From Muribaculaceae bacterium (GTDB lineage: Bacteria; Bacteroidota; Bacteroidia; Bacteroidales; Muribaculaceae): a DNA stretch of 7,370 bases. How positions within the stretch are numbered: the stretch's first letter is position 1; each line of letters starts with the position of its first letter. The notes under the pieces are model-generated. The model worked only from the letters and a program-made list of their open reading frames with translations, was not told where the DNA came from and made no database searches. A program made the translations under genes and the position numbers. Shown here one piece after another: positions 6,200 to 7,370 of this stretch. The stretch spans positions 1 to 7,370 of the forward strand of contig VSPD01000081.1 in the NCBI GenBank assembly GCA_009775125.1, in the 5' to 3' direction.

Positions 6200-6538
6200 T
6201 CAGATTGTGACGCGCTTTGTGATCGAGCCTACTTTGAGGATGTAGATTCCTCTTGCGCTGATACGCAGACGCGATGTACCTGCCGGAATATTCTGCTGGC
6301 TTATAAGCTGGCCGAGAATGGACAGCACTTTCACGGATGCGGGCCGGGGGGTGGTGACGTAGATGTAGCCGTCGCGCACGACTACTTCCACAGGGTCGGG
6401 GTCGGAGGCTGTGTCGAGATATGCTATGGTCTCCGTAACGACCGGCTCCCACTGGGGCGTGGCCGGGCTTGCCGTCAAAGGCGACGACAGACAGGCGACC
6501 GACATGGCAGCGAGCAATATTTCAGCGATTTTTTTCAT
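6200..6538 (-). CDS. Small secreted protein with a T9SS sorting-domain-like C-terminus
   Basis: This is a 112-residue protein with a signal peptide at about 1-23 (K-K, a hydrophobic core, then S-P-L-T-A). A short linker covers about 24-48. The remaining 60 or so residues are beta-strand-rich and resemble the type IX secretion C-terminal sorting domain: a G-Y-I-Y-V strand (57-61), V-K-V-L-S-I-L-G-Q-L (69-78), and G-I-Y-I-L-K-V-G (97-104) before a final T-K-R-V-T-I. Normally this domain ends a large cargo protein; here there is almost no cargo. Cys16 (S-V-A-C) could make it a lipoprotein, but the lipobox is poor. I start at the ATG at 6538, the M-K-K start, not the in-frame ATG at 6550. It lies two bases before dut. 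Its role is unknown; it may be a remnant of a bigger cargo or a small surface peptide. Confidence 0.75.
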   Translation of the reverse strand: MKKIAEILLAAMSVACLSSPLTASPATPQWEPVVTETIAYLDTASDPDPVEVVVRDGYIYVTTPRPASVKVLSILGQLISQQNIPAGTSRLRISARGIYILKVGSITKRVTI

Positions 6539-6547
6539 TTGTAGCCC

Positions 6548-6555
6548 CAAAGTTA
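6548..6555 (-). promoter_or_regulatory. Candidate Bacteroidota -7 box (TAACTTTG)
   Basis: The minus-strand TAACTTTG matches the Bacteroidota primary-sigma -7 consensus TAnnTTTG exactly, in the AT-rich gap before the small secreted gene and dut. No matching TTTG is found 19-21 bases upstream. The box ends only nine bases before the ATG, which would leave a leader of a few bases. A second near match, TATATTTC, lies slightly upstream. Weak evidence. Confidence 0.3.
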
Positions 6556-6609
6556 ATGATAATTTCCGAAATATAGATGCTCCGAGGCAATTTTTTTGTT
6601 ATAAGCCGA

Positions 6610-7257
6610 TCAGGCGAGGGTGACGGGGGCGAAGAATTCGGGGCGATGGAAATCGGGGGCCGGAGTGTCGATCGGCGCCCACGAGAGGTAATGCGGCAGG
6701 GATGTGGCGGAGGCGCATTTGTAGAAGTTGGCTCGCATTTCGAGGGGCTCGCCTTTGTATTCCACTCCGATGAGCGACAGGGGTATGACCACGAGGATGT
6801 TCCACGTGAAGATGCCTTCGAGTTCTTTGAAGGGGCGTGTGCCGCACGAGGGGTAGACGCGGATTTGGGCGAGCTGCTCGGGTGTGAGGCGCGTGGGGTT
6901 GTGGCGGTCGGTGCGGTGCGAGGCGTTGATGGCTCCTATGCAGTTGAATTCGAAATTCCAGTAATGGCCGTCGCCACGGGGCTCGACAAAGAATTCGACG
7001 CATGAGTCTTCGCTGACGGGAGACTGGGGCTGATAGTTTTCGGCGCGGAGGTAGTTGCAGCGGACGAAGAAGTCGATGTAGATGTACCGGCCGGAATGCG
7101 CGCATGTGAATGTGGTGAGCGGGCGGTAGGGGTATTCGGGCCAGTTTACGTGCTCGAGTGAGCGGCGGACGCCGTGCTCGTCGAGGGTGTTGATGATGGA
7201 GTCGACGGCATTTTCGCCATCGAGAGCGGGGATGTATGGGATTTCGAGGGAGGGCAT
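6610..7257 (-). CDS. Carbohydrate-binding family 9-like protein (CBM9_2-type)
   Basis: This is a 215-residue protein with no signal peptide, so probably cytosolic. It has the features of the stand-alone CBM9-like proteins common in Bacteroidales: an early tryptophan in V-N-W-P (37-40); S-E-D-S-C-V-E-F-F-V-E-P (82-93), the edge strand of the beta sandwich; Y-W-N-F-E-F-N-C-I-G (99-108); W-N-I-L-V-V-I-P near 152-159; and the C-terminal block R-A-N-F-Y-K-C (175-181), P-H-Y-L-S-W-A-P-I (188-196) and P-D-F-H-R-P-E-F-F (201-209). The length is typical of the family. The ATG at 7257 leaves an 82-base gap to the upstream stop. The ligand and role are not established. It is followed by a roughly 70-base AT-rich gap, so it is probably not tightly coupled to the genes below. 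Confidence 0.87.
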   Translation of the reverse strand: MPSLEIPYIPALDGENAVDSIINTLDEHGVRRSLEHVNWPEYPYRPLTTFTCAHSGRYIYIDFFVRCNYLRAENYQPQSPVSEDSCVEFFVEPRGDGHYWNFEFNCIGAINASHRTDRHNPTRLTPEQLAQIRVYPSCGTRPFKELEGIFTWNILVVIPLSLIGVEYKGEPLEMRANFYKCASATSLPHYLSWAPIDTPAPDFHRPEFFAPVTLA

Positions 7258-7293
7258 TGCAGCAGGGGTTAAGTATGAATGATGATGTTTTTT

Positions 7294-7326
7294 CCTCGCG
7301 TTGAAACGCGAGGCACGGGGGCGGTG
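7294..7326. repeat. Palindromic REP-like element, intergenic copy
   Basis: The perfect arms CCTCGCGTT and AACGCGAGG (7294-7302, 7305-7313) are separated by GA, then followed by GGCACG-type tail sequence and GGCGGTG. It matches the copy at 4071-4100 inside the TPR gene. It sits between the unidentified upstream gene and the CBM9-like gene. On the minus strand the hairpin is followed by an A-run, not a T-run, so it is not a normal intrinsic terminator for the upstream gene. It may still stabilise that transcript's 3' end. Confidence 0.65.
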
Positions 7327-7339
7327 GCGGGGCGGGATT

Positions 7340-7370
7340 TCAGAGGGGGATTTTGAGGAAGTCGTGGGCG
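7340..7370 (-). CDS. 3' end of an unidentified upstream gene (partial)
   Basis: A minus-strand frame open to the window edge ends at a TGA (7342-7340) and reads A-H-D-F-L-K-I-P-L. Codon use is GC-rich and plausible, and the position (82 bases before the CBM9-like start) is where a preceding gene should stop. Nine residues are too few to name the product. Confidence 0.45.
   Translation of the reverse strand, partial: AHDFLKIPL

Noticed and set aside
7286..7326. Intrinsic terminator at the palindrome before the CBM9-like gene
   Set aside because: The T-run lies on the wrong side: for minus-strand transcription the stem is followed by A residues, and on the plus strand it is followed by a C/G-rich tail.

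Overview
The window reads as a chromosomal stretch from a fairly GC-rich member of the Bacteroidales, perhaps Muribaculaceae-like. The evidence is the gene content (a DUF4292 lipoprotein, a carbohydrate-binding family 9-like protein, and a small secreted protein ending like a type IX secretion sorting domain), start codons without clear Shine-Dalgarno sequences, and AT-rich leaders between GC-rich genes. The family-level placement is an inference. All supported genes lie on the minus strand, so transcription runs from high to low coordinates.

Layout in the order of transcription. At the right edge is the last stretch of an unidentified gene (stop at 7340). An 80-base gap holding a palindromic repeat follows, then a cytosolic carbohydrate-binding family 9-like protein (7257-6610). 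After an AT-rich gap of about 70 bases come a 112-residue secreted protein and, two bases later, dut (dUTPase, 6197-5754). A 49-base gap made almost entirely of tandem 9-base units separates dut from a large periplasmic/exported TPR protein (5704-3851). A 231-base gene-free segment rich in inverted repeats follows. Then comes a translationally coupled chain: a DUF4292 lipoprotein (3619-2873), an EnvC-like coiled-coil/LytM protein (2876-1467, GTG start, 4-base overlap), a Wzx-type polysaccharide flippase (1479-16, 13-base overlap), and the first six codons of another gene (19-1, 4-base overlap).

Functionally this is a cell-envelope cluster with one nucleotide-hygiene enzyme in it. The DUF4292 lipoprotein, the EnvC-like factor and the flippase point to outer-membrane lipid or lipoprotein handling, peptidoglycan remodelling at division, and surface polysaccharide export. 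The TPR protein is probably an envelope scaffold. Nothing here forms an obvious defence, mobile or biosynthetic system.

The features that standard annotation does not explain are repeats. They are the 9-base tandem array at the dut/TPR junction; a palindromic element present both between genes (7294-7326) and inside the TPR coding sequence, where it is translated in frame; a 24-base coding repeat beside it; and a GC-rich 231-base spacer with two strong hairpins, one apparently better paired as minus-strand RNA.
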